Positions 22,900-33,995 of a stretch of 64,000 nt of DNA are shown here, piece by piece. Source of the stretch: Chionoecetes opilio (taxonomy: Eukaryota; Arthropoda; Malacostraca; Decapoda; Majidae). The DNA lies in assembly GCA_016584305.1 (NCBI GenBank), contig JACEEZ010019081.1, positions 920,001-984,000 of the forward strand, written 5' to 3'. Numbering within the stretch: position 1 is the first letter of the stretch; every line of letters starts with the position of its first letter. The translations under genes and the position numbers were made by a program. The notes beneath the pieces were generated by a model. The model made no database searches, was not told the origin of the DNA, and saw nothing but the letters and a program-made list of their open reading frames with translations.

Positions 22900-23142
22900 G
22901 ATATTGGAAGAAAAGTACAGAGGATAGCAACTAAGATGGTGCCCGAAATGAAAGATCTATTTCTAACCAATATACGAGGGATGACTAATATAAAGGAAAT
23001 GCAACTGACTGGAAGAGAGACACTTGCAGCCACAGTATGTAAATTGATTAATGACCTACAAGAAGTTAACAGAAAAGATCCAGTATCAAGAGCAGTAAAA
23101 GAGGTTGCATATTTCATGGGACAAGGAAAAATTAGGAAATAG
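22900..23142 (+). pseudogene. Possible RT-derived fragment
   Basis: The frame contains KVQRIATKMVPEMKDL followed by a Leu-rich helix-like stretch, resembling the LE.VQRRATKMVP.L..L pattern after the RT domain of crustacean retroelements. The match is confined to this motif and the flanks are not retroelement-like, so this is tentative. Confidence 0.35.
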
Positions 23143-23417
23143 AATTTAGAAAAAATATTTAAATATTTCTGTAAAATCACACTTTGCAGATGAGAATACA
23201 ATACTTTCTGCCGCCAGTCATTTACAGGGCGGTGTCTCACTGTCTGCCACACACACAGCCAGGCGCGCGGCAGGGGAGCTGTAGGCATGAGCTAAGCATA
23301 TATACGGTGTACCTCAGTGTCTTATGATTAATGTGCGTCGGATTTGTGTTCCTGCAGTAAATATTAAGAAAGTAACTACTTGGACAAACCCCAAAATACA
23401 TCCTGGGTCCGCCCCTG

Positions 23418-23419
23418 CG

Positions 23420-23497
<78 letters not shown>
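23418..23497. repeat. (GC)n(AC)n microsatellite
   Basis: Short GC alternation followed by about 65 bp of AC alternation. Confidence 0.95.
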
Positions 23498-23498
<1 letters not shown>

Positions 23499-23726
23499 AA
23501 AACAGTATACGGGGGAAGGCATCAATGCTTACTTTCAAATAATCACGCACTAATTTTCACCTGTGGCAGAAACCATGGATGCAATTTAGCAGGCAAGTAT
23601 ACATATATGAAGAAGCAACCCAGTAATATCATGTTGTCGAGGCAATAAAGGGGAGGATGAGGGGTTTTAAATTTCGGAAATAACTAAGATCGACTGTAAG
23701 ATCTAGGAAAGTAAAATTCATGTCAT

Positions 23727-23775
23727 AAGAACATAAGAACATAAGGAAGCTAGCGTAAACAGGCTTCCTTTGTTG
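23727..23775. repeat. Dispersed 'ACATAAGAACATAAG' repeat, short copy
   Basis: TCATAAGAACATAAGAACAT followed by AAGGAAGCTAGCG. The same head occurs at about 39,352 and 45,380, followed there by AAGAGGCCG(C/T)GAGACCTA. Widespread in decapod sequence; retroelement-associated. Confidence 0.55.
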
Positions 23776-24000
23776 AAGAGAATAGTGTTCAGTTTCGTAA
23801 CAGCGGTAAGGAAGGGAAGAAAATTTGGGTGTTGCTGGGAGGGAAGGGAGAGGAGGCTGGCCGGGCAAAGGGCGAGATGAGACAGATGACCGCGACAGTA
23901 AGGGCCAATTAAGGGGTAAAGGGAGGGTTTGCGTGGCGAGATATATGACTCAGGGTTGCAGGGTCATGGCACTTCAATTGTCATTCTTTGTGCACTCCTC

Positions 24001-24017
24001 CCCCCCCCCCCCCCCCC
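24001..24017. repeat. Poly(C) run
   Basis: About 17 consecutive C residues; length in the consensus is unreliable. Confidence 0.8.
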
Positions 24018-24216
24018 GTCTTCCATGGGTTAATATTTTTTTCGTTTAGGCTATCCTAGTATTCCGCATTCCATCTCCCCCCCTTGGCTTACTCCCCCCT
24101 GGCCCCCCCTCCCCTGCCTTGACCCTCCCCTCCCCTCCCACCACCTCGTCTTCTATAATTCAATTTCACTCTTTCTCTTTTCAATTTACTTTCTCAGCAC
24201 ATCATTTTGTCATTGT

Positions 24217-24221
<5 letters not shown>

Positions 24222-24264
<43 letters not shown>

Positions 24265-24367
24265 GAAACGTTGACTGCTTTCACCAGGCCAACTCATCGT
24301 GTGTGTGCGTGTGTGTGTATGTGTGTGTGTGTGTGTGTGTGTGTCTGTGTGTGTGTGTGTGTGTGTG

Positions 24368-24406
<39 letters not shown>

Positions 24407-24503
24407 ATCGTGTGTGTGTGTGTGTGTGCGTCATCGTGTGTGTGTGTGTGTGGTTTCATCGTGTGTGTGTGTGTGTGCGTCATCGTGTGTGTGTGTGTGT
24501 GTG

Positions 24504-24536
<33 letters not shown>

Positions 24537-24603
24537 GTGTGTGTGTGTGTGTGTGTGTGTGTCATCGTGTGTGTGTGTGTGGTTGTGTGTGTGTGTGGTG
24601 GTG

Positions 24604-24634
<31 letters not shown>

Positions 24635-24652
24635 TGTGTGTGTGTGTGTGTG
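24222..24652. repeat. (AC)n then (GT)n compound microsatellite
   Basis: (AC)n at 24222-24262, 36 nt of unique sequence, then about 350 bp of (GT)n interrupted by recurring CATCG and single-base defects. The (AC)n and (GT)n arms are mutually complementary. The Val/Cys and His/Thr open frames here are translations of the repeat. Confidence 0.95.
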
Positions 24653-24654
24653 AA

Positions 24655-25339
24655 GGGGCAGATCTTGTGAATTCTTTTCTTTATGAGGGCAAGTAACTAC
24701 TTGTACTACATATACTCTGATATAGTATACTGTACTGAACCGTGTAGTATTGAAACTGTAGTATATTATATCCTTTTAGCATAAATAATAATAGATAACC
24801 GGCTAAAATAACGAACCAGTGAGTGCATCATCACCACAAAATATTGACCTTGTGTATATACCCATGCAAATTTTCCCGGTAAAAAAAAAATCACATAGCA
24901 ACAAGCAGTACATAATATATTCCATATTTTAAAGGGGGGGGGGGGGGGGGGGGGGAAGCTAGGCGTTTATTCCTTATGCGGCAGCATAGTCCTAGTCCCC
25001 CCCCCCCCACCACCCATCCGCCAGTGTGCGTGTGTAGAATAATTATCTGTACATAGGTCTAGAAATTTATATCCTCACTCATCAAGCCGCATGTTTCCTC
25101 ACCTTACCTCTCCTCGTCTCCATATCTCATGTACAACTCCTCACTTCTTTACACACGCACACGCACACGCACACGCACACGCACCAACTTTCGCTGCAGT
25201 GTTTATTTTTGCACTTCCTATTTTTTTGTGTGCTTGTTGAATAAAGTCTCTCTTCTGTCTATCCAGCTCTATACTCTCTCTCTCTCTCTCTCTCTCCTAT
25301 TAGAATGCCTGTAACACAACATAACACATTTATTTAACA
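24655..25339. other. Intergenic with short simple repeats
   Basis: Poly(G) at 24935-24955, poly(C) at 24999-25008, (ACACGC)n at 25153-25183, (CT)n at 25275-25296. No gene seen. Confidence 0.5.
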
Positions 25340-25485
25340 CTAGCCGCAAAGCCGCCCTCCGGGCGGACTTTTTGGCTAGCTCCTGCGGAGGGCTACTGTA
25401 GGGCCTTCGGCCCACCACCTGTGTTTGGTGGGCCTTCGGCCCACCAAACACAGTCTCCCGGCTATCTGGAGACTCTCAGATAGCC
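25340..25485 (+). other. Structured hairpin end, copy B (CC-TNC-GG triloops)
   Basis: CTAGCC (25340) pairs with GGCTAG (25374-25379) around CCGCCC-TCC-GGGCGG. Then come CTCC-TGC-GGAG, GGGCC-TTC-GGCCC (25401-25413), a perfect 16-3-16 hairpin at 25419-25453 with loop TTC, and GGCTATCTG/CAGATAGCC (25460-25485). Every G+C stem except the last has the CC-TNC-GG apex. Same architecture as 7213 and as the complement of 48,325. Confidence 0.8.
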
Positions 25486-25859
25486 CCTTCTAACTTTCCT
25501 GAAATCATGGATGTAGAAATGTATGTATTAACGCCAACTCATTCACATCACCCCCAACCCATTCACTCACCCATTACCCATCACCGCCACTCATTCACTC
25601 ACCCATTACCCATCACCCCCCACCCATTCACTCACCCATTATCCATCACCACACACCCATTCACTCACCCATTACCCATCACCCCCCATCTATTCCCTCA
25701 CCCATCACCCATCACCCCCTACCCATTCACTCACCCATCACCCCACACCCATTACCCATCACCCCACCCATTCACTCATCCATTACCCATCACCCTACAT
25801 CAAGGTTTCCTCACTTCTCGCAACCCACTTTTTTTTTCACAATTCTCGCTAATAGGCTA

Positions 25860-25897
<38 letters not shown>

Positions 25898-25999
25898 GAT
25901 CGGATCATCCCATAAGTGGGCTTAAAACCTTCCCCTGGTCAACCTGGTTCCAAAAATGTGCCATATGATAGGATTCCGCCACGGGGGGCGGAACCTATA

Positions 26000-26123
<124 letters not shown>

Positions 26124-26284
26124 TTTCGCTTTTATTAATATAGATGCTAAGATTATTACAGCAACACGAAAGCAGAGGACAGCTTAATATATTCAACAAT
26201 TATATTCCTCGTCTCTACTATGCTCCCTTCCTCTCTTTCTCTTCTCCGATGTCTTTCCTTTATCATCTTTGGGTCTTTTCTTCT

Positions 26285-26880
26285 AATAAATCTTCCTTTC
26301 TCCTCTCTTCTACCCTTCTCCTCTCCTCTCCTCTTCTACCCTTCTCCTCTCCTCTCCTCTTCTACCCTTCTCTCTCCTCTCCTCTCTACCCTTCTCCTCT
26401 CCCTCCTCTCTACCTTCTCCTCTCCTCTACCCTTCTACCCTTCTCCTCTCCTCTCCTCTTCTACCCTTCTCCTCTCCTCTCCTCTTCTACCCTTCTCCTC
26501 TCCTCTCCTCTTCTACCCTTCTCCTCTCCTCTCCTCTTCTACCCTTCTCCTCTCCTCTCCTCTTCTACCCTTCTCCTCTCCTCTCCTCTTCTACCTTCTC
26601 CTCTCCTCTCTCTTCTAACCCTTCTCCTCTCCTCTCCTCTTCTCCTTCTCCTCTCCTCTCCTCTTCTACCCTTCTCCTCTCTCTCCTCTTCTACCCTTCT
26701 CCCTCTCTACCCTTAACCCTTCTCCCTCCTCTCGTCTCTACCCTTCTCCTCTCCTCTCCTCTTCTACCCTTCTCCTACTCGCTCCTCTTTACTAACGATC
26801 CTTCCCCTTCTCTAGTCTTTCTTTCACGGTTTTACATCTAATAAATCTTCCCTTCTCCTCTCTTCTACCCTTCTCTCCTC
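26285..26880. repeat. Polypyrimidine minisatellite (CTTCTACCCTTCTCCTCTCC)
   Basis: About 600 bp of almost pure C/T on the plus strand, with a unit of about 28 bp near TTCTACCCTTCTCCTCTCCT. Leu/Ser/Pro-rich frames here are translations of the array. Long homopurine/homopyrimidine mirror-like tracts can form triplex DNA. Confidence 0.9.
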
Positions 26881-26999
26881 CTTCCTTGCCACTTATAACA
26901 ATAACCCCACATGTTCGCAACGCCCCTACGCAAATGTACGCCTTACAAGAAGTCGAAGGAAGGAGGGAAGCATGGAGAGAGGGAGAGAAGGATGACGAT

Positions 27000-27001
<2 letters not shown>

Positions 27002-27072
<71 letters not shown>
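27002..27072. repeat. (GA)n microsatellite
   Basis: About 70 bp of GA alternation. Confidence 0.95.
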
Positions 27073-27077
<5 letters not shown>

Positions 27078-27497
27078 AATGGGTAGGTTACATAATTTGC
27101 AGCCCTAACCTTGACTTGTGACGGGAAAGATGGCCTTGAAAAATAGCCGTGCGCACCATTACCGCCGGCCATCTTGCTCCTTTCCTACCACCACCACCAC
27201 CACCACTACAACCACTTCCTCTTCCTCCTCCCTGCCACAGACGAGGAGCTTGTTGCAACAGCTCGAGGCTAAAGTCTGAGGATTTCGAACACTGGGCACG
27301 CTGGCAACAAGAAGAAGAAGAAAAAGTAGCACCCCGTCCACACCACTGATCTATATAACATGGATCGCGGATCTGGGCTAGCTGTGGCCGAGAAACTGAA
27401 GTCACCAGCCGTCATCTTGTCATAACCAAAACAAATACATGGGCCGGCCAGGCAGTGGCTGGGTGTTGGCTGCTGGCTTGTGATAGCCTATATTACC

Positions 27498-27581
27498 ACC
27501 TACTACTACTATTAACACCTACTACTACTACTACTATTACCACCTACTACTAATATTACCACCTACAACTACTATTAACAC

Positions 27582-27614
<33 letters not shown>

Positions 27615-27615
27615 A
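27498..27615. repeat. (CTA)n microsatellite
   Basis: Runs of CTA separated by TTACCAC/TTAACAC interruptions. Confidence 0.9.
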
Positions 27616-27680
27616 ACTTCCAACCTAGTGCATCGTCGAACCTTCCAAGTCATTTATTTACGGTGATACACAGACAATAG

Positions 27681-27990
27681 GTGTGTTGCGAGGCCGTACA
27701 GGTGTGTAGTGACAGGTGTCTTGCGAGGCCGTACAGGTGTGTAGTGACAGGTGTGTTGCGAGGCCGTACAGGTGTGTAGTGACAGGTGTCTTGCGAGGCC
27801 GTACAGGTGTATAGTGACAGGTGTGTTGCGAGGCCGTACAGGTGTGTAGTGACCAGGTGTTTGCGAGGCCGTACAGGTGTGTAGTGACAGGTGTCTTGCG
27901 AGGCCGTACAAGTGTGTAGTGACAGGTGTGTTGCGAGGCCGTACAGGTGTGTAGTGACAGGTGTGTTGCGAGGCCGTACAGGTGTGGTGT
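27681..27990. repeat. 35-bp minisatellite
   Basis: About nine head-to-tail copies of a 35-bp unit (GTGTGTTGCGAGGCCGTACA then GGTGTGTAGTGACAG). Copies alternate between GTGTGTTGCG and GTGTCTTGCG variants, hinting at a two-unit higher-order form. There are no spacers, so it is not CRISPR-like. Confidence 0.92.
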
Positions 27991-28383
27991 ATGTGGTAAA
28001 GCGAGAGGCTAAGAGTGCAGTGTTAGCCCCCGAGTGTGTGTGTGTCTGACCTAATAAGCAAACGCGCAGTTCTCGTCCACTATAACGGCGCCAGCCCCGT
28101 ACCGCCGCGGCCACGGGTACGGTGCGAGCCACAGTGGTCCCTAGAAGCTACTCTCGGGGATTACAGGGGATTACAGGAAGTTTAAATTAATCAAAAACCT
28201 TTGGCCTAATCAAAAAACCTTTCTTAATTAGGTATATTGAATTGAAAGTAGTTAGTTTCGTACACTGATTTTGAGTATTTTCGTACATACCTGGTGTCGT
28301 TTCGTAACTCTAGTAGTCAAGTTCAACTCTGAGCTGAGTGTACGAAACGACTATGGTTTCATATAGACTACGAAACAACTTTT

Positions 28384-28767
28384 GGTAATTATGGACGAGA
28401 GTTTTGCGGTCGTTTTAAGAGACATCAACTATTTTTTCTTGGCCTACAATAGGTGCTTGTTGCAATGGAGATAGTTTTATTTTGCGCAACCCCCCCCCAA
28501 AAAAAAAAAAAAAAATATTAATGAAACCTAACCTAACCTTATAGGTTTTAATGAAACCTAACCTAGTTAACCTTAAAGGTTTTAATAAAACCTAACCTAA
28601 CCTTATAAGTTTTAATGAAACCTAACCTAACCTTAAAGGTTTTAATGAAACCTAACCTAACCTTATAGGTTGTAATGAAACCTAACCTAACTTTAACCAC
28701 AAGGTATACTTTTTTTTTTTCTTCGCAAAATAAAGCTATCTCCATTAGAACAAGCACCGCTATTAGG
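28384..28767. mobile_element. Foldback element with CCTAA-type core, copy 1 (right end incomplete)
   Basis: The left arm starts GGTAATTATGGACGAGAG and runs through CGGTCGTTTTAAGAGACATC, GGCCTACAATAGGTGCTTG and ATAGTTTTATTTTGCGCAA. A core of AATGAAACCTAACCTAACC..TTTTAATG repeats follows (28521-28695), then the complement of the inner arm (CGCAAAATAAAGCTATCTCC, ATTAGAACAAGCACC). The outer part of the right arm is missing. Same family as 54,075-54,752. Confidence 0.75.
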
Positions 28768-28964
28768 AAGCGCTATGATCATTTGTATCATAACCGCACT
28801 CAGGTCTGCTTCCGTCCCCACTAATGTTAACAAGTATAAAAAAATATACTTATATCTATATCTACTTATATAAAAAAAGTATACCATATCCACCTTTATT
28901 TTTTTTTAACTAGTAGGTGGATGACTGGAGTGGGTAGATGGATTAAGAGTGAATGGGCTGGGTG

Positions 28965-29101
28965 AGGAGTGGGTGTGGGTGTGGGTGTGTGTGGTGTGTG
29001 TGTGGGTGTGGGTGTCTGGGTGTGTGTGGGTGGGTGTGGGTGTGTGTGGGTGGGTGTGGGTGTGGGTGTGTGTGGTGGGTGTGTGGGTGGTGTGTGTGTG
29101 T

Positions 29102-29193
<92 letters not shown>

Positions 29194-29205
29194 GTTGTGG
29201 TGGTG
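28965..29205. repeat. (GT)n / (GGGT)n microsatellite
   Basis: About 240 bp of GT alternation mixed with GGGTGT units. Confidence 0.95.
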
Positions 29206-29273
29206 GTGTGTTACTCACAGGTGGAAAGATTTGCCACTTCCAGGTCCTGGTCTGTTTGTACAGGACATGGCAG

Positions 29274-29402
29274 CACAGCTTGGCATGACGAGGCGATAAC
29301 ACAGCCAGACAGCAAGCACAGCTTGGCATGACGAGGCGATACCACAGCCAGACAGCAAGCACAGCTTGGCATGACGAGGCGATAACACAGCCAGACAGCA
29401 AC
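29274..29402. repeat. 43-bp tandem repeat, three copies
   Basis: Three near-identical head-to-tail copies of a unit starting CACAGCTTGGCATGACGAGG and ending CCAGACAGCAAG. Confidence 0.9.
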
Positions 29403-29552
29403 GCGAGCCGCAGAAACAAGGCTTTGTTTTGGTTACGGCAAGATGGCGGACAGTTGGAACCAGTGCTGAGCCAGGCTTCCGCGATCCATGTTATATAGAT
29501 CAGTGGTCCACACCAGCACCACCGCCACCACTCTAGTCAGTTTTTTTTTTTA

Positions 29553-29756
29553 CCCCTTGAGGCCCTGAACGTAATTTTCATTGTAATATAACCACCATTC
29601 GACGATTTTAATGAACATAAGCAATAGTATATAGATATGACCTGTTTAATATCCTTATCCATTTGCTAATTTGGTTTATTTAGTTACTTTTTCCTAGTTT
29701 TATGGCTAATAACAGACGATTTCATATAGCAAAGGAAAAATCTGGGCGTGAAGGGG
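29553..29756 (-). mobile_element. TTAA-type MITE (piggyBac-like), copy 2
   Basis: The minus strand begins CCCCTTCACGCCCAGATTTT and continues CCTTTGCTATATGAAATCGT, matching the element at 18,379. The other end is CCCCTTGAGGCCCTGAACG. Flanks are TTAA at 29757-29760 and TTTA at 29549-29552. Confidence 0.7.
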
Positions 29757-29769
29757 TTAAAGACGTGAA

Positions 29770-29960
29770 AAATCCTGACCCCTTGCTGCTTACTGACTGA
29801 TATTTGATGCCAGGAGAAGGGAATAGTACGGTTCTTCTTAATTTTAGCTGTGTTTTATCATAGTTAACCATATTATCAGGTAAACATAGGTATAATTTTA
29901 AGCATGAGACCTTAAGATAGAATGGAATTTTTGCCTCGTTTCCCCTTACGCAAGGGCATG
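29770..29960. repeat. Dispersed repeat, partner inverted at 38.3 kb
   Basis: About 180 bp (TGACCCCTTGCTGCTTACTG .. ATGGAATTTTTGCCTCGTTT) recurs as its reverse complement at about 38322-38495 with roughly 90% identity by eye. Confidence 0.8.
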
Positions 29961-30245
29961 GGGTTTGTGGTGTACGAGGTCTCAACTTAACCCAAGGATC
30001 GGCCTGTGTGCTCCAGGCTGTGTGAGGCTGACAGCGGGAGATCGCCTCACCACAGTTTCATTAATTCTTAATTCATTCACTTCCGGAAAATACCAAATTT
30101 TTTTTTTGTCACCCACATCACAATCTGTGGAGATACCTCGATTATTTTGTAAATATTGAATAGAGTAGTGCCCCTAAGGACGTGTTATGGAACCCGCGCC
30201 GTAACACCCATGGACCTCGTGCCTGTTATCTATTGTCTTAATTAA

Positions 30246-31133
30246 AGTAATCGTCCAGACCCATTTTTTCTTTGCATAATTATGTTGAATGTTCATTCAA
30301 AATACCTAATCCACAAAAAATAATTAATTTCCACGCCTTATTTCCCTAAAAACATGACTTTTGTAAAAAGCGCGGGAAAAACAACAGCCACATTCCAGCC
30401 GTGGCGCGAAACTTGCTGGTGACGTCACAGCAGGAAGCCTCCCAGCCCCGCCCGACACAGACACACGGAGACTCAAAGAAAAATACAGTACCCGAAGAAT
30501 CCTGGGTGCTTCTGATATATTTTTTGTGCGACACGGCACATACTTGCATCCTGAATGGGCACAGCAAGAAAGCTGTGCCCTTCCCGAGAGCTTAGCACCC
30601 ATTCACAACCCACACGGCGACGATATATGTGTGCATGCAGACGTGTCGAGCGACGGGGAGCGGCGGGTAGTAGCGAGCCCTCTCATCTCGGTGGCCTCGC
30701 TACTACCCGCCGCTCGACACGTCTGCACACATATATCGTCGCCGCACAGGTTACAAATGGGTGCTAAGCTCTCGGGAAAGGCACAGCCCCTCCGCTGCAC
30801 CCACACAGGATGCAAGTACATGCCACATCGCACAAAAAATATATCAGAAACACCCAAAATTCCCCAAGTACTAAATTTTTCTCAGAGTCTCCGCTTATCT
30901 GTATCAGGCAGGGCTGGGAGGCTTCCTGCTGTGACGTCGCCGAGCCGTGGTGCGTCGTCTGCTGGTCGCCAGTTGTGTTTTGAGAGCTCGGGGAATTTAC
31001 AGATTTTGAATGTGGATCATTTAAAAACGGGTGACTGGATGCAAAAAGTGACAACATATTGTTGATATACTCAATCATGGCTATATTTTGACTGCATTAT
31101 ATCAGGAATGATGAAATGGTCTGGACGATTACT
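30246..31133. mobile_element. Large palindromic element with TTAA borders
   Basis: Ends AGTAATCGTCCAGACC (30246-30261) and GGTCTGGACGATTACT (31118-31133), flanked by TTAA at 30242-30245 and 31134-31137. The interior is a long imperfect hairpin: arms about 30421-30677 and 30695-30938 around a 17-nt loop. The innermost part GCGGCGGGTAGTAGCGAG pairs almost perfectly. No transposase; probably non-autonomous. Confidence 0.75.
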
Positions 31134-31139
31134 TTAAAT

Positions 31140-31221
31140 TTTACTTATTCCGAGGGAAGGCTGAATGGACGCTGTTGTATTATGATGCATGTTGCAAGTC
31201 ATCTGCTGGCAACTGTATGTC

Positions 31222-31261
<40 letters not shown>

Positions 31262-32299
31262 TAGGGCAGTGGTTCTCAACTCGTTTCAAGCCATGGACCA
31301 CAAGCCCAATTGAACACACACACACACACATACACACACACCTGAGGTAGCGGTGTTGGTGGTGAGAACAGAGTGCAAGCAGTGGGTGAACTTTGAGATG
31401 ATGGGTCGCAACGCTCAGTGTGTCAGGGATCACGGGCAGTGTGTCGCCATGTACGCCTGTGGCTGACGACTGCTTGTGTGCTGCAAGTTGCGATACCAAC
31501 CAGACCAGTGTGGCTCATACCACCAGCCCCAAGGGGGATACGCGCATACAAGATCCTCTGATAAAATAACTAGCTGAGAAGCGCTGCAAACAAATGTCTG
31601 ACATAATTTTACACGAAAACTCACGTCTGATCGAAAAAGTGCCGGAGAACATTTGGAATATTTCCGAGGTTTCTGAGCGGAGAGGCACTGCAGTGTTGAT
31701 CGCAATAATTACAGAGCCATGAAACGTTGCAGCTGCACCTGATAATTTGACGTCTTGGTATCAACATACGCTGTATTTACATGTTACTCCATCGTATATC
31801 TTACACACTGATGTTGTTTAACGTCACAAGATCCACGCCAGAAACATTACAACTGTCATTTTTGGACAAAAAGAAGACAAAATCTTTATTTAATCTGAAA
31901 TGCTTCGCACATTTCCCTCAAATAATTTTTACTTCAAACCAAAAATATTATGAGGTTGAGTTACATCAAGATGCTTCACCCAACGTTCGCAAGAAATTCA
32001 GTTCCCGCTGAGTTGCACAACTGTTTCAATTCAATCTGAGTAAAGATCACAGTGGTCAAGATAAGTAGTCTGGCCTTGAGGGAAGGGTGTTTCTTTACAA
32101 CATTATGGTATGACTACCATTATATCATAACGTGCCCGTGCCCGCGCCCGTGTTCCATTCTTTCACCCCACTATTGTGCATGACGTTATGACTTTGAACA
32201 AATATTTGCGTCATATTGCTAATACGGCAATGACACTGAAGCGATGAGATCAACGGCTACAGAATAAGAGTTCGTATTTAGGAGAGCGACTGACTGCGA

Positions 32300-32343
<44 letters not shown>

Positions 32344-32383
32344 TCTCTCCTAAGAACAAAACTTCAAATTCCACTCTAGATTA

Positions 32384-32438
<55 letters not shown>

Positions 32439-32722
32439 CACATGTTGACGGTCACATATGTCCACCCTCGACTTATCAACAGTCCTTCGCCACGTGTATT
32501 GCTGCTGCAGATCGTGGTGTAATACCTGCAAAATTCCTGAAATTGTTCTCTGATACCATTGCTGCAGCCCTTGCTTACTTAAATGATATTTATTTTAAAA
32601 TTTGAGTTTTCCCATTAAAGAATGGGAATGATAACAAATCTATATCTATATCTATCTATCATATATACGACATTCTTGCCATTAAGATCTTCGATGTCAT
32701 TTTGAAAAAGAAAAGAAAAAAA
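31140..32722. other. Intergenic with microsatellites
   Basis: (GT)n 31221-31258, (AC)n 31316-31340, (TA)n 32301-32341, (GA)n 32390-32436. No exon supported. Confidence 0.5.
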
Positions 32723-33010
32723 TCACGGTGAACCGCTTGTAGGTTCCCTCCCCCCATTTTCTAGATCATGTAATTGATACTTGGCGGCGGCGTCTTTGCC
32801 TTCAGGCCCGCAGGTCATCATGCACGGCGCACGAGGGGTGGGGGGTGGGGGTACCGTGACCCAGCCCTCGGTTGTGGGGCGCTGCCTCACCCAGCAGCCG
32901 ACGCGGATGAAGGCTGGTGATTGCCCGCGCTCGTCTTGAACCTTGCACAGGCTGAACACCTTGACGCGCCACTCATCCTCAGCCGCTGACAAGGATTCTA
33001 CACGCATTGC
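32723..33010 (-). CDS. Candidate orphan coding exon, unrecognised
   Basis: A G+C-rich block in AT-rich surroundings with one open minus-strand frame of about 95 codons starting MRVESLSAAEDEWRVKV and ending at TGA near 32723. Composition is protein-like: a charged segment, then hydrophobic/beta-like residues (SLCKVQDERGQSPAFIRVGC), then Pro-rich. No known domain recognised. It might be a final exon, with possible acceptor TGCGTGTAG just upstream of codon 2, or a spurious frame. No partner exon found. Confidence 0.25.
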   Translation of the reverse strand, partial: AMRVESLSAAEDEWRVKVFSLCKVQDERGQSPAFIRVGCWVRQRPTTEGWVTVPPPPTPRAPCMMTCGPEGKDAAAKYQLHDLENGGREPTSGSP

Positions 33011-33729
33011 GTCATTACATATATACGTATGTCCAAAGACTACTGTATAGAGTAGTCTTTGGTATGTCATATTCTTTATTTTTCAATAATTTAACAGATA
33101 ATTTCGCGTCAATTCTAACCTTTGACACCAGGATAGAGCTGTCTGACCCTTCCTTCTCTGTCTCTCTTTCTCTCTCTCTGAGAGGTTGGGGTTTTTTTTT
33201 ACTCTTATAGAACATGAGGACAAGAACAAAATTCCAAATTATTTTTTATCCAAGAGCAATTGCATATTTAAACAATATAATTAATATTATTTTGAATTTT
33301 TACAATTGCACAGTAAGGGATAGTTTCTCCTGAAGCTTTATCTACCGCTACACAGTCATATTTGCCGATGTATATGAACCAAATATGCGTGTACTACATG
33401 AACCAAGAATCATCAATCTCATGGTTGTCACAGAGTAGATTACGAGTAACTCCATCGTGTGTCCATCGAGTAACTCCATCCGAGTGAATCCATAGTTATG
33501 TAAAACATTAAACAGAAGGCATCAAAACAGTGTTGGCTGGAGGCAAGACAACACGCTAATTAACCTTGTTGAGTGTGCCTCATTAACAGCATAGTGTGTC
33601 ACTGCACATATATTATCCTTAATTATAATTGGTCACCGCTGTGCTGGTTTTTAGGCCGCTAATCTTTTTGAACTAGTCATTTAATAGACCTGTTGCATAT
33701 TTAGGTGATCAACATATATCTAATGGAAT

Positions 33730-33765
<36 letters not shown>

Positions 33766-33807
33766 ATTCAAGTACCCTAATAAAGCACAACACGGCATTA
33801 AAAGCAG

Positions 33808-33995
33808 TCCACAGTTGCACAACCAATCATGCGTTTAATAAGCCGTGGCATTCCCTTAACTTTTGACATGCATACGACTATACTTTATGTATGTTCACCA
33901 AACGTTTATAACCGAAAAATAACACTATAATGTGCACGAAGGAAACGAAATGGCAGTCAGCATCTTATCACCCAACGACCCCAGTCTGACTCCCT
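33808..33995. repeat. 188-bp direct duplication, left copy
   Basis: TCCACAGTTGCACAACCAAT through CCAGTCTGACTCCCT. By eye it differs from 36787-36974 at one position (TTTATGTATG against TTTATGCATG). Confidence 0.93.

Larger units (their letters stand above)
27337..29515. mobile_element. Candidate foldback element, 100-bp inverted ends
   Basis: 27337-27440 contains CACTGATCTATATAACATGG, ATCGCGGA and later CATCTTG..ATAACCAAAACAAA. The complement of 29420-29515 reads the same in order (CACTGATCTATATAACATGG, ATCGCGGA, CATCTTGCCGTAACCAAAAC). The inverted arms enclose about 2 kb holding three tandem repeats and a second foldback. No clear target duplication seen. Confidence 0.5.

Noticed and set aside
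22735..23142. A novel 135-codon gene
   Set aside because: The only recognisable part resembles an RT-associated motif; the N-terminal part is of mixed low-complexity origin.
24202..24696. Several 90-150-codon Val/Cys and His/Thr frames
   Set aside because: Translations of (GT)n/(AC)n microsatellite; the same applies near 23.4, 26.0, 29.0 and 37.4 kb.
26792..27172. Ser/Leu-rich minus-strand frame that could suggest a secreted protein
   Set aside because: Its core is the (GA)n microsatellite read in antisense.
27681..27990. Regular 35-bp repeats resembling a CRISPR array
   Set aside because: No unique spacers between units; head-to-tail minisatellite in a eukaryotic context.
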